This document shows, one piece after another, positions 1-8,122 of a stretch of DNA of 64,000 bases (within the stretch, counting starts at the first letter, position 1; each line of letters begins with the position of its first letter). This DNA comes from JBBRBB01 sp963830175 (GTDB lineage: Bacteria; Bacteroidota; Bacteroidia; Chitinophagales; Chitinophagaceae). The position numbers and the translations under genes are program-made. The DNA is taken from assembly GCA_963830175.1 (NCBI GenBank), contig CAWHKV010000002.1, forward strand, positions 930,001-994,000, given 5' to 3'. The notes under the pieces are model-generated. The model saw only the letters and a program-made list of their open reading frames with translations. It did not search any database and had not been told where the DNA came from.

Positions 1-1
1 T

Positions 2-112
2 TTGCGATACAATGATCCCCACCTGCAAATAACATGGTCGTTGCCAGTATCCGAAATTTCTGAAAGAGACGCTAATCATCCTTTTATGCAAAACAATTTT
101 AAAGGAATTTAA
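2..112 (+). CDS. dTDP-4-dehydrorhamnose 3,5-epimerase-like protein, C-terminal fragment
   Basis: Only the last 36 codons are in the window; the gene begins upstream of base 1. The frame reads YNDPHLQITW, then LPV, then SERDANHPF, and ends in TAA. This matches the usual C-terminus of RmlC-type sugar epimerases (YNDPxLxIxW...P...SxxDxxxP). RmlC epimerises C3 and C5 of a dTDP-4-keto-6-deoxy sugar in the cytoplasm. The stop lies 2 nt before the next ATG, so the fragment is probably co-transcribed with the sugar methyltransferase and epimerase that follow. With only the tail visible, the exact specificity (3,5- or single epimerase) cannot be told. Confidence 0.7.
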   Translation: MRYNDPHLQITWSLPVSEISERDANHPFMQNNFKGI

Positions 113-114
113 TT

Positions 115-1344
115 ATGCAATGCAGATTTTGCGGAACGCGTTTAGAACATGTGTTTATAGATCTTGGAAATTCACCTCCATCCAATTCTTTTCTTAATAA
201 AGAGCAATTGAATGAGCCTGAAGTATTTTATCCTTTAAAAGTTTTTACCTGTCATAATTGTTTCCTTGTGCAAATTGATGAGTATAAAAAGTCAGGTGAA
301 ATATTTAATAACCTGTATGCATATTTTTCATCTTATTCAAGCAGCTGGTTGCGGCATGCAAGCAACTATGCCGACATGATGGTTGATCGTTTTGGATTTA
401 ATGAAAATAGCAGGGTAGTGGAAGTGGCTTCTAATGATGGATACCTGTTGCAATATTTTTTACAGAAACAAATTCCTGTACTTGGTATTGAACCAACAAA
501 AAATACTGCCGCAGTTGCAATAGAGAAGGGGATTGAAACAGTAATAGATTTTTTTGGTGTTTCTCTTGCAACGCAACTCGCAAAAAATGAACAGCGAGCT
601 GATCTTTTACTTGGTAATAATGTTTTGGCGCATGTTCCCGATATTAACGACTTTGTTGCAGGATTAAAGATTTTACTTAATTCATCAGGTATAGTTACCA
701 TGGAATTTCCACACCTGATGCAATTGGTTGACAATAGCCAGTTTGATACCATTTACCATGAACATTTTTCCTATTTATCCCTATATACTGTTAAACAAAT
801 TTTTAATAAGCATGAATTAGAAATTTTTGATGTGGAGGAATTGCCTACACATGGTGGTTCACTTAGAATTTTCGTTAAGCATGCAGATAATAATGAACAG
901 CCTGAATCTAAAAACGTTGAAAATTTGCTGGCAAAGGAAAAGAAAAGGGGAATGAAAGAATTGCACTATTACAAAGGGTTTAAGAAAAAAGTTGAAGATG
1001 TTAAAATGGGATTACTGCAGTTCATTGTAAGTGAAAAGAGTAAAGGAAAATCAATAGCTGCATATGGCGCCGCAGCAAAAGGAAACACACTTTTAAATTT
1101 CTGCGGTATCAGGAATGATTTTATTGATTTTGTGATAGATGCCAATCCGCATAAACAAAATAAATTCCTGCCTGCAAGCCATATACCGGTTTTGAATGAA
1201 GAGCATCTTAAAAAAGAGCGTCCGGATTATGTTTTAATATTACCATGGAATTTGAAGGAAGAGATCATGCATCAGTTAGATTATATACGGCAATGGAATG
1301 GCAAATTTGTTATACCCATTCCTGAGCTTCAAATAATTTTATAA
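115..1344 (+). CDS. SAM-dependent sugar C-methyltransferase (TcaB9/TylC3-like)
   Basis: The 409-aa protein has the three-part layout of NDP-sugar C-methyltransferases. An N-terminal zinc-binding domain carries Cys3, Cys6, Cys46 and Cys49. A Rossmann SAM domain follows, with motif I VVEVASNDGY at about 101-110 and GIEPT at 124-128. The C-terminal domain holds AAYGAAAKGNTLL. The signature YHEHFSY at 214-220 and the His in NNVLAHVPD (about 173) correspond to the Tyr-Glu-His catalytic cluster known from TcaB9. The family methylates C3 of a dTDP-4-keto-deoxy sugar; the exact sugar here is inferred, not shown. The gene sits between an RmlC-like gene and an epimerase, so it likely makes a branched deoxysugar for surface glycan. 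The next gene starts within the stop codon (TAATG). Confidence 0.85.
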   Translation: MQCRFCGTRLEHVFIDLGNSPPSNSFLNKEQLNEPEVFYPLKVFTCHNCFLVQIDEYKKSGEIFNNLYAYFSSYSSSWLRHASNYADMMVDRFGFNENSRVVEVASNDGYLLQYFLQKQIPVLGIEPTKNTAAVAIEKGIETVIDFFGVSLATQLAKNEQRADLLLGNNVLAHVPDINDFVAGLKILLNSSGIVTMEFPHLMQLVDNSQFDTIYHEHFSYLSLYTVKQIFNKHELEIFDVEELPTHGGSLRIFVKHADNNEQPESKNVENLLAKEKKRGMKELHYYKGFKKKVEDVKMGLLQFIVSEKSKGKSIAAYGAAAKGNTLLNFCGIRNDFIDFVIDANPHKQNKFLPASHIPVLNEEHLKKERPDYVLILPWNLKEEIMHQLDYIRQWNGKFVIPIPELQIIL

Positions 1345-2198
1345 TGAAGGTATTGGTAACAGGCGCCACTGGTTTTATAGGTAATTATGTTGTGCAGGAG
1401 TTATTGAATAAAGGGGCATCGGTAATTACTACATCTACCTCGCTCCATAAAGCGGAAAGTTTTCCATGGTTTGTAAATGTCAGGCATATTCCATTTAATA
1501 TAAATGATGCAGAAAATGAAATGAATCTGTTTTCATTTTTTCATTCTCCGGATGTATTGATTCATCTTGCCTGGCAGGGGTTACCCGATTACAAATCACC
1601 AGCCCACACTGATCAATATTTACCAAAGCATACCAGGTTTTTAAATAACCTAATTGAGCATGGATTGCAAAATGTAACAGTTGCCGGAACCTGCCTTGAA
1701 TATGGATTACAGGAAGGGTGCCTGTCTGAGGAATTGGATCCTAAACCATCAACTGCGTATGCAATTGCAAAAAATGAATTACGAAAAACGTTGGTTGAAA
1801 TGCAACAACAGTTTCATTTTAAGTTAACCTGGGTTCGGTTATTTTATATGTATGGCAAGGGGCAAAATCCCAAATCGTTATTTTCGCAACTTGACAAGGC
1901 GATTGAACAAAAGTTAGAAGTTTTTAATATGAGCAACGGTGATCAGCAGCGAGATTACCTTTCGGTAAAAACGGTAGCAGGGCACATTGTATCATTAGCG
2001 CTTCAGGAAAAAGATTTAGGAACCATAAACTGCTGCAGCGGCGTGCCTGTAACCATTTTGCATTTGGTAAAAGAATTTATAAGTAAAAAGAACTCAAACA
2101 TCCGGTTAAATACCGGGTTCTATCCTTACCCGGATTATGAGCCTAAATTTTTTTGGGGAGATAATAAAAAATTAAAGAAAAATTCAGATTATGAGTGA
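1344..2198 (+). CDS. NAD(P)-dependent epimerase/dehydratase (extended SDR)
   Basis: This 284-aa protein is an extended short-chain dehydrogenase. The N-terminus has the NAD(P)-binding GATGFIG (residues 7-13), and the catalytic YxxxK is Y139-K143 with an upstream TCLEYG segment. Such enzymes reduce or epimerise the 4-keto group of nucleotide sugars. Its position directly after a sugar C-methyltransferase suggests it finishes the same sugar (4-ketoreductase or epimerase), but this is inference. The ATG overlaps the preceding stop by one base and its own end overlaps the next gene by 8 nt, so translation is probably coupled. Confidence 0.8.
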   Translation: MKVLVTGATGFIGNYVVQELLNKGASVITTSTSLHKAESFPWFVNVRHIPFNINDAENEMNLFSFFHSPDVLIHLAWQGLPDYKSPAHTDQYLPKHTRFLNNLIEHGLQNVTVAGTCLEYGLQEGCLSEELDPKPSTAYAIAKNELRKTLVEMQQQFHFKLTWVRLFYMYGKGQNPKSLFSQLDKAIEQKLEVFNMSNGDQQRDYLSVKTVAGHIVSLALQEKDLGTINCCSGVPVTILHLVKEFISKKNSNIRLNTGFYPYPDYEPKFFWGDNKKLKKNSDYE

Positions 2199-2928
2199 TC
2201 CTATACAGGATTTTATTAATGAAAGAAATCACCGCATTGCCGCAAACGCAAAAAACGAAGAACTGAAAAAAGCGGCTAAGGATTTCAATACAACTTCAAA
2301 CAGTGCGAGGTATTCCTATAATTTTTCGTGGATGGGACGACCTATTATTCAATATCCGCAGGATATGATAGCCATGCAGGAAATAATATGGAATATTCAA
2401 CCCGATCTGATTATTGAAACGGGCATTGCCCATGGTGGTTCGCTGGTATTTTACGCTTCGATATTAGAGCTGATTGGTAAGGGTGAAATACTTGGAATTG
2501 ATATAGATATCAGAGCGCATAATCGTGCAGCCATTGAAGCGCATTCTATGTTTAAACGCATTAAAATGTTGGAGGGGTCCGCTATTAGTGAAGAAATGCT
2601 TGAACAGGTAAAACAACATGCAGTTAATAAAGAGAAAATTATTGTTTGCCTTGATTCTAATCATACCCATGAGCATGTAAAAAAGGAGCTGGAATTTTAC
2701 GCGCCTTTTGTTTCAAAAGATTCTTACCTGGTTGTATTTGATACCATTGTAGAAGAATTGCCCGGCGATTATTTTCAGGAAACAAGACCATGGAGTATTG
2801 GGAATAATCCGATGACGGCAGTAATGGAGTTTTTACAATCGCATCCTGAATTTATTATAGACGAAACCATTGATAATAAACTTCTGATAAGTGTGGCGCC
2901 TAAGGGGTACCTTAAAAAAGTGAGATAA
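2191..2928 (+). CDS. CmcI-family methyltransferase (cephalosporin hydroxylase family)
   Basis: The 245-aa protein resembles the CmcI / rhamnosyl O-methyltransferase family. Its SAM-binding loop is ETGIAHGGS at 76-84, an acidic strand GIDIDIR lies at 102-108, and LDSNHTHEHV at about 154-163 places an Asp and several His residues where this family binds a divalent metal. Members of the family in polysaccharide clusters O-methylate sugars. Here it lies between sugar-modification genes and glycosyltransferases, so capping or decoration of a surface glycan is likely. It overlaps the upstream epimerase by 8 nt. The substrate is unknown. Confidence 0.75.
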   Translation: MSDPIQDFINERNHRIAANAKNEELKKAAKDFNTTSNSARYSYNFSWMGRPIIQYPQDMIAMQEIIWNIQPDLIIETGIAHGGSLVFYASILELIGKGEILGIDIDIRAHNRAAIEAHSMFKRIKMLEGSAISEEMLEQVKQHAVNKEKIIVCLDSNHTHEHVKKELEFYAPFVSKDSYLVVFDTIVEELPGDYFQETRPWSIGNNPMTAVMEFLQSHPEFIIDETIDNKLLISVAPKGYLKKVR

Positions 2929-2946
2929 CCTTACAATCCCTATGTC

Positions 2947-3951
2947 ATGCCTAAGTATTCAGTGATTTTACCCGTTAGAAATGGCGGCAATTATGTAAAG
3001 GATTGTGTGAATAGTATCCTTGCTCAATCCTATGCTGACTTAAACCTTTTGATTCTGGACAATTGCAGTACAGACGGAACTACCGAATGGCTGAAAAGTT
3101 TACACGATAATAGAATACAAATATTTCCTGCAGGGAAACTACTTACTATTGAAGAGAACTGGTCGCGCATTGTTGGTTTATCTAAGGCAGAATTTATGAC
3201 TTTTATTGGTCATGATGATTTAATGGAACCTGATTTTATTGCGGTTATGGATGAATTAATTGGCAGGCATCCACGGGCAGGTTTATACCAGGCTCATTTC
3301 AGGCTAATTAATGAAAATGGAAAAACTATCCGTTATTGTAAACCAATGGACGAGGTGCAGGATGTGCATACGTTTCTTGCCTTCTTTTTGTCTGGCATGT
3401 CAGAACTTTCTATAGGACAATTTATGCGTTCCGCAGATTTTGATGCAGCGGGTGGTATTCCCCCTTATCCAAATTTGTTGTATGCCGATCTCGAATTATG
3501 GGTACACCTCATCTCAAAATCTTACCGGGCAACCACTTCAATAGAATGTTGTGCATACAGAATTCATTCTAACAGTACCACTAATTCATCGTCTCACTTA
3601 AAATATTATCATGCATACCTTCGGTTACTGGGCTATTTCGAAGCCCTGCAGGCTCGCGATGATACCTTTAAGGAAGTCTTTAAAAAATACGCATTACCCT
3701 TTTTGCAGGTTTATTGTAAATCCATGGCGCATCACATTTTGCGCATACCTAAAAAGGAAAGAAAAGATATTACTGTTGACTCATTTTTATTAAAATGCAA
3801 AAAAAATGCTGATATATTGGTTCCGGGAAATGATTATGAACCTGCATCCATATTTAATATAAAAGTTGCGAAAGAAATTGATGACAGCAGTTTTTTACAT
3901 GCCCTTTTCCTTGGTTTTAAAAAATTATATTCAAAACCTGTTTTGAAATAA
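2947..3951 (+). CDS. Family 2 glycosyltransferase
   Basis: This 334-aa protein has a GT-A fold. The N-terminal strand YSVILPVRNGGNYV is typical of GT2 enzymes, the nucleotide-binding LDNCSTDGT follows at about 38-45, and the DxD-type motif is FIGHDD near residues 86-91. No transmembrane segment is evident, so it probably works at the inner face of the membrane, adding one sugar to a lipid-linked oligosaccharide. It is the first of three consecutive GT2 genes. Donor and acceptor cannot be predicted. Confidence 0.85.
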   Translation: MPKYSVILPVRNGGNYVKDCVNSILAQSYADLNLLILDNCSTDGTTEWLKSLHDNRIQIFPAGKLLTIEENWSRIVGLSKAEFMTFIGHDDLMEPDFIAVMDELIGRHPRAGLYQAHFRLINENGKTIRYCKPMDEVQDVHTFLAFFLSGMSELSIGQFMRSADFDAAGGIPPYPNLLYADLELWVHLISKSYRATTSIECCAYRIHSNSTTNSSSHLKYYHAYLRLLGYFEALQARDDTFKEVFKKYALPFLQVYCKSMAHHILRIPKKERKDITVDSFLLKCKKNADILVPGNDYEPASIFNIKVAKEIDDSSFLHALFLGFKKLYSKPVLK

Positions 3952-3957
3952 TTACAT

Positions 3958-4899
3958 ATGCCAGACAACGCACCTTTTATTTCTGTATGCATACCTGCCT
4001 ATAAAAGACCGCAATATCTTTTACGGGCCTTAAATTCTATCGCCGAACAAACTTTTAAAGATTTTGAAGTTATTGTTACCGACGACAGCCCGGACGATGA
4101 GGATGAAAACATTTGTGCTGCTTACAGCAATAAGTTTCATTTAACATATGAGAGAAATTTTCCTGCATGCGGAACACCGGCAAACTGGAACAAGGCTATT
4201 TCGCTGGCAAAAGGGGAGTGGATAAAACTACTGCATGATGACGACTGGTTTGCTTCTCCCGGTGCCTTACAGCATTTTGCAACAGCCTGCCAAAGTAAAG
4301 TTCCCTTTATTTTTTCGGGGTACAATAATGTTTTTGAAAATAAGTCTGCCATTGAACAAGTTGGTATTACGGATCTGTGGAAAAAGCTGGTACTTACAGA
4401 GCCTAATGTTTTACTCGCAAAGAATGTGATTGGTCCGCCAAGTGTTACGCTGATTAACCGTTCTGAAAAGGAACGTTATGATGAACAACTAAAATGGCGG
4501 GTTGATATGGAATATTATATACGGTTAATTAAGAAGAACGAAAAATTTCATTACATTGATGAACCACTTATAAACGTTGGTATCAGTGAATCGCAGGTAA
4601 CAGAAGACTGCTTGTACAATCCATCGGTTGAATTGCCTGAAGGGCTGCGCCTGTTAGAAAAACATGGAACAAAATGCCTACGTAACATATTGGTGTACGA
4701 TGCCTGGTGGCGTTTATTGAGGAACCTTGAAATAAAAAAAGTGATAGATCTTGAGAACTACACACCAGGAAAAAACTGGCCCCCTGTAATAAAGCAAATG
4801 ATCAAACACCTTGCTAAGGTTCCATCATTTTTATTGAACAAAGGAATTACTTCTAAATCCTTCATGTCATTTTCATATTTGGCAAACAGATTTAAATAA
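3958..4899 (+). CDS. Family 2 glycosyltransferase
   Basis: The 313-aa protein is GT-A-type. It has ISVCIPAYKRPQYL at the start, TDDSPDD at about 41-47, and the acidic LLHDDDW motif at about 91-97 that coordinates the metal and nucleotide sugar. A later LKWRVDMEYYIRL segment matches the acceptor-side WxxDxE/Y motif of many GT2 enzymes. It lies 6 nt after the previous glycosyltransferase and reads in the same direction, so the two are surely co-transcribed. Sugar specificity is unknown. Confidence 0.85.
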   Translation: MPDNAPFISVCIPAYKRPQYLLRALNSIAEQTFKDFEVIVTDDSPDDEDENICAAYSNKFHLTYERNFPACGTPANWNKAISLAKGEWIKLLHDDDWFASPGALQHFATACQSKVPFIFSGYNNVFENKSAIEQVGITDLWKKLVLTEPNVLLAKNVIGPPSVTLINRSEKERYDEQLKWRVDMEYYIRLIKKNEKFHYIDEPLINVGISESQVTEDCLYNPSVELPEGLRLLEKHGTKCLRNILVYDAWWRLLRNLEIKKVIDLENYTPGKNWPPVIKQMIKHLAKVPSFLLNKGITSKSFMSFSYLANRFK

Positions 4900-4913
4900 G
4901 ATATTTGCCACTA

Positions 4914-5921
4914 ATGCCTGCATTATCTGTAATCATTGTTAACTACCGTTCTGCAAAATATATATTGCAATGTTTACGCAGCGCATTTCAGTTTCAAAGT
5001 GCAAATAAATTTGAATGGATTGTTGTTGATAATGATTCGGGCGATAACAGCTTTGCACTAATAACCCGCGAATTTCCCGCGGTGAAATGGATACAAATGG
5101 GTTACAACGCAGGTTTTGCAAGGGCAAATAATGAAGGCATACGCAGGGCATCATCAGATATTTTGTTGTTGTTAAACCCAGACACCATAATTATAAATGA
5201 TGCTATTCAACTTTGCCTTGAAAAATTTTCTGTCTCAAACCATGTTGCCTGCAGTGTTCAGTTACTGAATGAGGATGGCACGTCTCAAATAACGGGGAAT
5301 TTTTTTATGACAGGGGGGTTAAATCATTTATTGCCTTTGCCCTATACAGGAAAAATTTTAAGCTTTATTGCCTTACAGGGTGGTGCAAAAAAAACCAATG
5401 TTCCAAAAGCTTCAGTAGAGCAAAAAGTTGACTGGATTAACGGTGCTTTTATGATGGTAAAAAAAGAAAGTGCCGAAAGATCAGGGTTTTTTAATGAAGA
5501 TTTTTTTCTTTACGCAGAGGAGATTGAATGGTGCAGCCGGCTTGTGAAAATAGGTAGTATTATTGTTTACGGAGACTTGCACATTATTCATTTGCAGGGA
5601 GAAACGATCAATGCAGAAACTGCTACAACAGACAAGGGCTATACTAATTTACATGATAGAAAAGGGTTGCAACTAATGGTTTCAAATAACCTTAGAATAC
5701 GAAAACAATATGGAATTTTTTGGTTTGTAATTCACCTTTTAGGATACACATTTACTATCCCTATTTTTTTATTACTTGGTTTTATTTCCGTTCTATTAGG
5801 TAAAGAAAAGTGGCCTTTGTTCTCATCGAGTTTTACAGGGTTTGTAATTAACGTAAGCCGGTTATGGCTGCTTTCCTTTAAGATCATAAGCAACAAGCCG
5901 TATTTCTATAAAATGTTGTAG
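4914..5921 (+). CDS. Family 2 glycosyltransferase, rhamnosyltransferase-like, C-terminal membrane anchor
   Basis: The protein is 335 aa when started at the ATG at 4914; the frame is also open from a TTG at 4905, which I consider less likely. Motifs are SVIIVNYRS at the N-terminus, VVDNDSGD (about 37-44), NAGFARANNEG (about 65-75), LLLNPDT (about 86-91) and a late DFFLYAEEIEWC. This set is typical of WbbL-like rhamnosyltransferases. The last 80 residues contain one or two hydrophobic helices (around IFLLLGFISVLLG), which would tether it to the inner membrane. It closes the polysaccharide cluster and faces the next gene convergently with a 10-nt gap. Confidence 0.85.
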   Translation: MPALSVIIVNYRSAKYILQCLRSAFQFQSANKFEWIVVDNDSGDNSFALITREFPAVKWIQMGYNAGFARANNEGIRRASSDILLLLNPDTIIINDAIQLCLEKFSVSNHVACSVQLLNEDGTSQITGNFFMTGGLNHLLPLPYTGKILSFIALQGGAKKTNVPKASVEQKVDWINGAFMMVKKESAERSGFFNEDFFLYAEEIEWCSRLVKIGSIIVYGDLHIIHLQGETINAETATTDKGYTNLHDRKGLQLMVSNNLRIRKQYGIFWFVIHLLGYTFTIPIFLLLGFISVLLGKEKWPLFSSSFTGFVINVSRLWLLSFKIISNKPYFYKML

Positions 5922-5931
5922 GTGTTTCGCA

Positions 5932-7488
5932 TTATTTGTATTCTCCAAAAACATCCCTTAATACATTGGCTATTTCCCCCAGGGTACAATGATGTTCTAC
6001 AGCATCAATTACCAGGGGCATTAGGTTTGTTGCATCTTTTGCCGCTGTTTCAATATTTGCAAGACAGGATTTTACATTTTCTGAAGACCTTTCATTTTTT
6101 AATTTGTCTAACTTTTTTACCTGTACGTTCCTAATATTATCATCCACTTTAAGCAGGGGTGTAGAGTAGCTATCATCAGAAATATATTTGTTTACACCTA
6201 CTATTATTTTTTCATTTTGCTCTATTCCTTTTTGATATTCATAAGCACTCCGGGCTATCTCATCCTGCATAAAGCCCTGTTCGATTGATTCTACGCTTCC
6301 ACCTATAGCATCGATTCGTTTTATAAGTTCCCATGCTTTATCTTCTACTTCCTGTGTTAAGTTCTCAATGAAATAACTTCCGGCCAAAGGATCAACCGTA
6401 TCTGCAGCACCACTTTCAAATGCCACCACCTGTTGGGTTCGTAATGCAATGCGTGCTGCCTCTTCTGTCGGAAGGCTTAATGCTTCATCATACCCATTGG
6501 TGTGAAGGCTTTGCGTGCCTCCAAGTACAGCAGCCAATGTTTGTAATGTTACGCGTGAAATATTGTTTAGCGGTTGTTGAGCAGTAAGTGTGCTGCCACC
6601 TGTTTGCGTATGAAAACGAAGCATCATTGCCTTTTCATCAGTGGCTCCCAAATCTTTCATTATTTGTGCCCACATTCTGCGGGCGGCTCTAAATTTAGCA
6701 ACCTCTTCAAAAAGATTATTGTGTGCATTAAAAAAGAAAGAAAGTCTTTTACCAAACACGTTTATATCCAAACCTTTTTTAAGTGCTGCTTCTACGTAAG
6801 CTTTGCCATTACTTAAGGTGAACGCTACTTCCTGCACCGCTGTGCTGCCTGCTTCACGAATGTGGTAGCCTGAAATGGAGATTGTATTCCATTTAGGAAG
6901 CTCTTTACTGCACCATTCAAAAATATCTGTAATGATACGCATGGACGGTTTGGGCGGATAGATGTAGGTGCCCCTTGCTGCGTATTCTTTTAAAATATCA
7001 TTTTGTACCGTGCCTGTTATTTTAGTTAGATCAGCCCCTTGCTTTTTAGCTTGCGCTACATAAAATGCGAGCAAAATAAAAGCGGTAGAGTTGATTGTCA
7101 TAGAAGTTGAAACATCCTGTAAGTTGATGCCTTTAAACAGTGTTTCAATATCAGCCAGGCTATCAATTGCCACACCTACTTTACCTACTTCTCCTTCAGC
7201 AAGCGGGTGGTCACTGTCATAACCGATCTGTGTAGGAAGATCGAAGGCCACGCTTAACCCCATTACACCCTGCGATAATAAATAGTGATAACGTTTATTA
7301 CTTTCCTCCGCGGTAGAAAAGCCAGCATACTGCCGCATGGTCCATAATTTTCCCCGGTACATATCTGCCTGCACACCGCGTGTATATGGAAACTGACCCG
7401 GCGCTTCTAATGTTTTCTCAAAGTCTTTTTCGGTGTAGGTTTCTTTTATTTCAATTCCACTGTCAGTAAAAACATTCTTACGTAGCAT
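5932..7488 (-). CDS. Methylmalonyl-CoA mutase, large (catalytic) subunit without B12 domain
   Basis: This 518-aa protein corresponds to the TIM-barrel substrate domain of methylmalonyl-CoA mutase. Clear family segments are PYTRGVQADMYRG, LWTMRQYAGFS, VAFDLPTQIGYDSDH and FHTQTGGSTLTAQQP. The Tyr in RQYAGF is the residue associated with methylmalonyl- rather than isobutyryl-CoA mutases (RQF). The C-terminal cobalamin-binding domain with its DxHxxG motif is absent, so the enzyme should need a separate small subunit, which is not in this window. It would interconvert methylmalonyl-CoA and succinyl-CoA in propionate metabolism. It lies 17 nt downstream of a small membrane protein in the same direction. 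Confidence 0.88.
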   Translation of the reverse strand: MLRKNVFTDSGIEIKETYTEKDFEKTLEAPGQFPYTRGVQADMYRGKLWTMRQYAGFSTAEESNKRYHYLLSQGVMGLSVAFDLPTQIGYDSDHPLAEGEVGKVGVAIDSLADIETLFKGINLQDVSTSMTINSTAFILLAFYVAQAKKQGADLTKITGTVQNDILKEYAARGTYIYPPKPSMRIITDIFEWCSKELPKWNTISISGYHIREAGSTAVQEVAFTLSNGKAYVEAALKKGLDINVFGKRLSFFFNAHNNLFEEVAKFRAARRMWAQIMKDLGATDEKAMMLRFHTQTGGSTLTAQQPLNNISRVTLQTLAAVLGGTQSLHTNGYDEALSLPTEEAARIALRTQQVVAFESGAADTVDPLAGSYFIENLTQEVEDKAWELIKRIDAIGGSVESIEQGFMQDEIARSAYEYQKGIEQNEKIIVGVNKYISDDSYSTPLLKVDDNIRNVQVKKLDKLKNERSSENVKSCLANIETAAKDATNLMPLVIDAVEHHCTLGEIANVLRDVFGEYK

Positions 7489-7505
7489 GCAGGCTTTTTA
7501 AAAAG

Positions 7506-8030
7506 TTAGATAAGTTTTTTCGCTTCGTAACTAAGCACCTCGCTTACTACTTCGTGCAAGGCTCCTTTTTTATCATTCATTAAATATTCGAGTAATAATT
7601 TATTCAGGTCAGATGCAATGGCGGCTGGTGGCAAAACCTTTGCCATCTGATTTATGATCAACAGGTTTTGTTCTTTCAGGTTTTTAACTGCCGTCCATGC
7701 TTCGGTTGAGACATATGCCTGTTGTGTAATGTTGTAATCAAACTCTGCCCGTATGTTTTGGGTTAATAACAGGTGCATTTCATTTGCACTTGCCTGGGGT
7801 TGATTAATACGGCTAATAAGGTTGGGTAAGGCAATCCTGTCTACCAGTAACAATAACCTTTCATATGCCTGCAGTTGCATTTGCAAAGTATTGCTGTTTT
7901 GATTTTGAGGGCGTGGTATGCTTTCGTTGTTTATTTTAGACCTTGAAGTAAGCAGGTAAACAACTGTTGCAGTAATGAGAATCGTTGCCACAATTATAAG
8001 TACAATATAACCGGTATCTAAATTTTGCAT
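7506..8030 (-). CDS. Single-pass membrane protein of unknown function (DUF7935-like)
   Basis: The 174-aa protein has one N-terminal transmembrane helix (about residues 8-26, IVLIIVATILITATVVYLL), a short polar linker and a predicted alpha-helical cytoplasmic domain. Its composition and position just before a mutase large subunit fit a Bacteroidota-conserved family that I believe is labelled DUF7935; the label is from memory. It has no catalytic motif. The 17-nt spacing to the mutase gene suggests an operon, so a role near propionate metabolism is possible but unproven. Confidence 0.7.
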   Translation of the reverse strand: MQNLDTGYIVLIIVATILITATVVYLLTSRSKINNESIPRPQNQNSNTLQMQLQAYERLLLLVDRIALPNLISRINQPQASANEMHLLLTQNIRAEFDYNITQQAYVSTEAWTAVKNLKEQNLLIINQMAKVLPPAAIASDLNKLLLEYLMNDKKGALHEVVSEVLSYEAKKLI

Positions 8031-8082
8031 AGCCGCAAAAATAAGTAACTGTCACCACCCTAAAAGTAAAGTGGTATTAAAT

Positions 8083-8107
8083 AAAAAAGCCTCCATGTAG
8101 GAGGCTA
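8083..8107 (-). terminator. Rho-independent terminator after the DUF6600 gene
   Basis: The inverted repeat GCCTCC / GGAGGC (8089-8094 and 8100-8105) has a 5-nt loop. On the minus strand it is followed by a run of six T. It sits 16 nt past the stop of the minus-strand DUF6600 gene and separates it from the next minus-strand transcription unit. Confidence 0.75.
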
Positions 8108-8122
8108 TAGTTGGTGTTCTTC

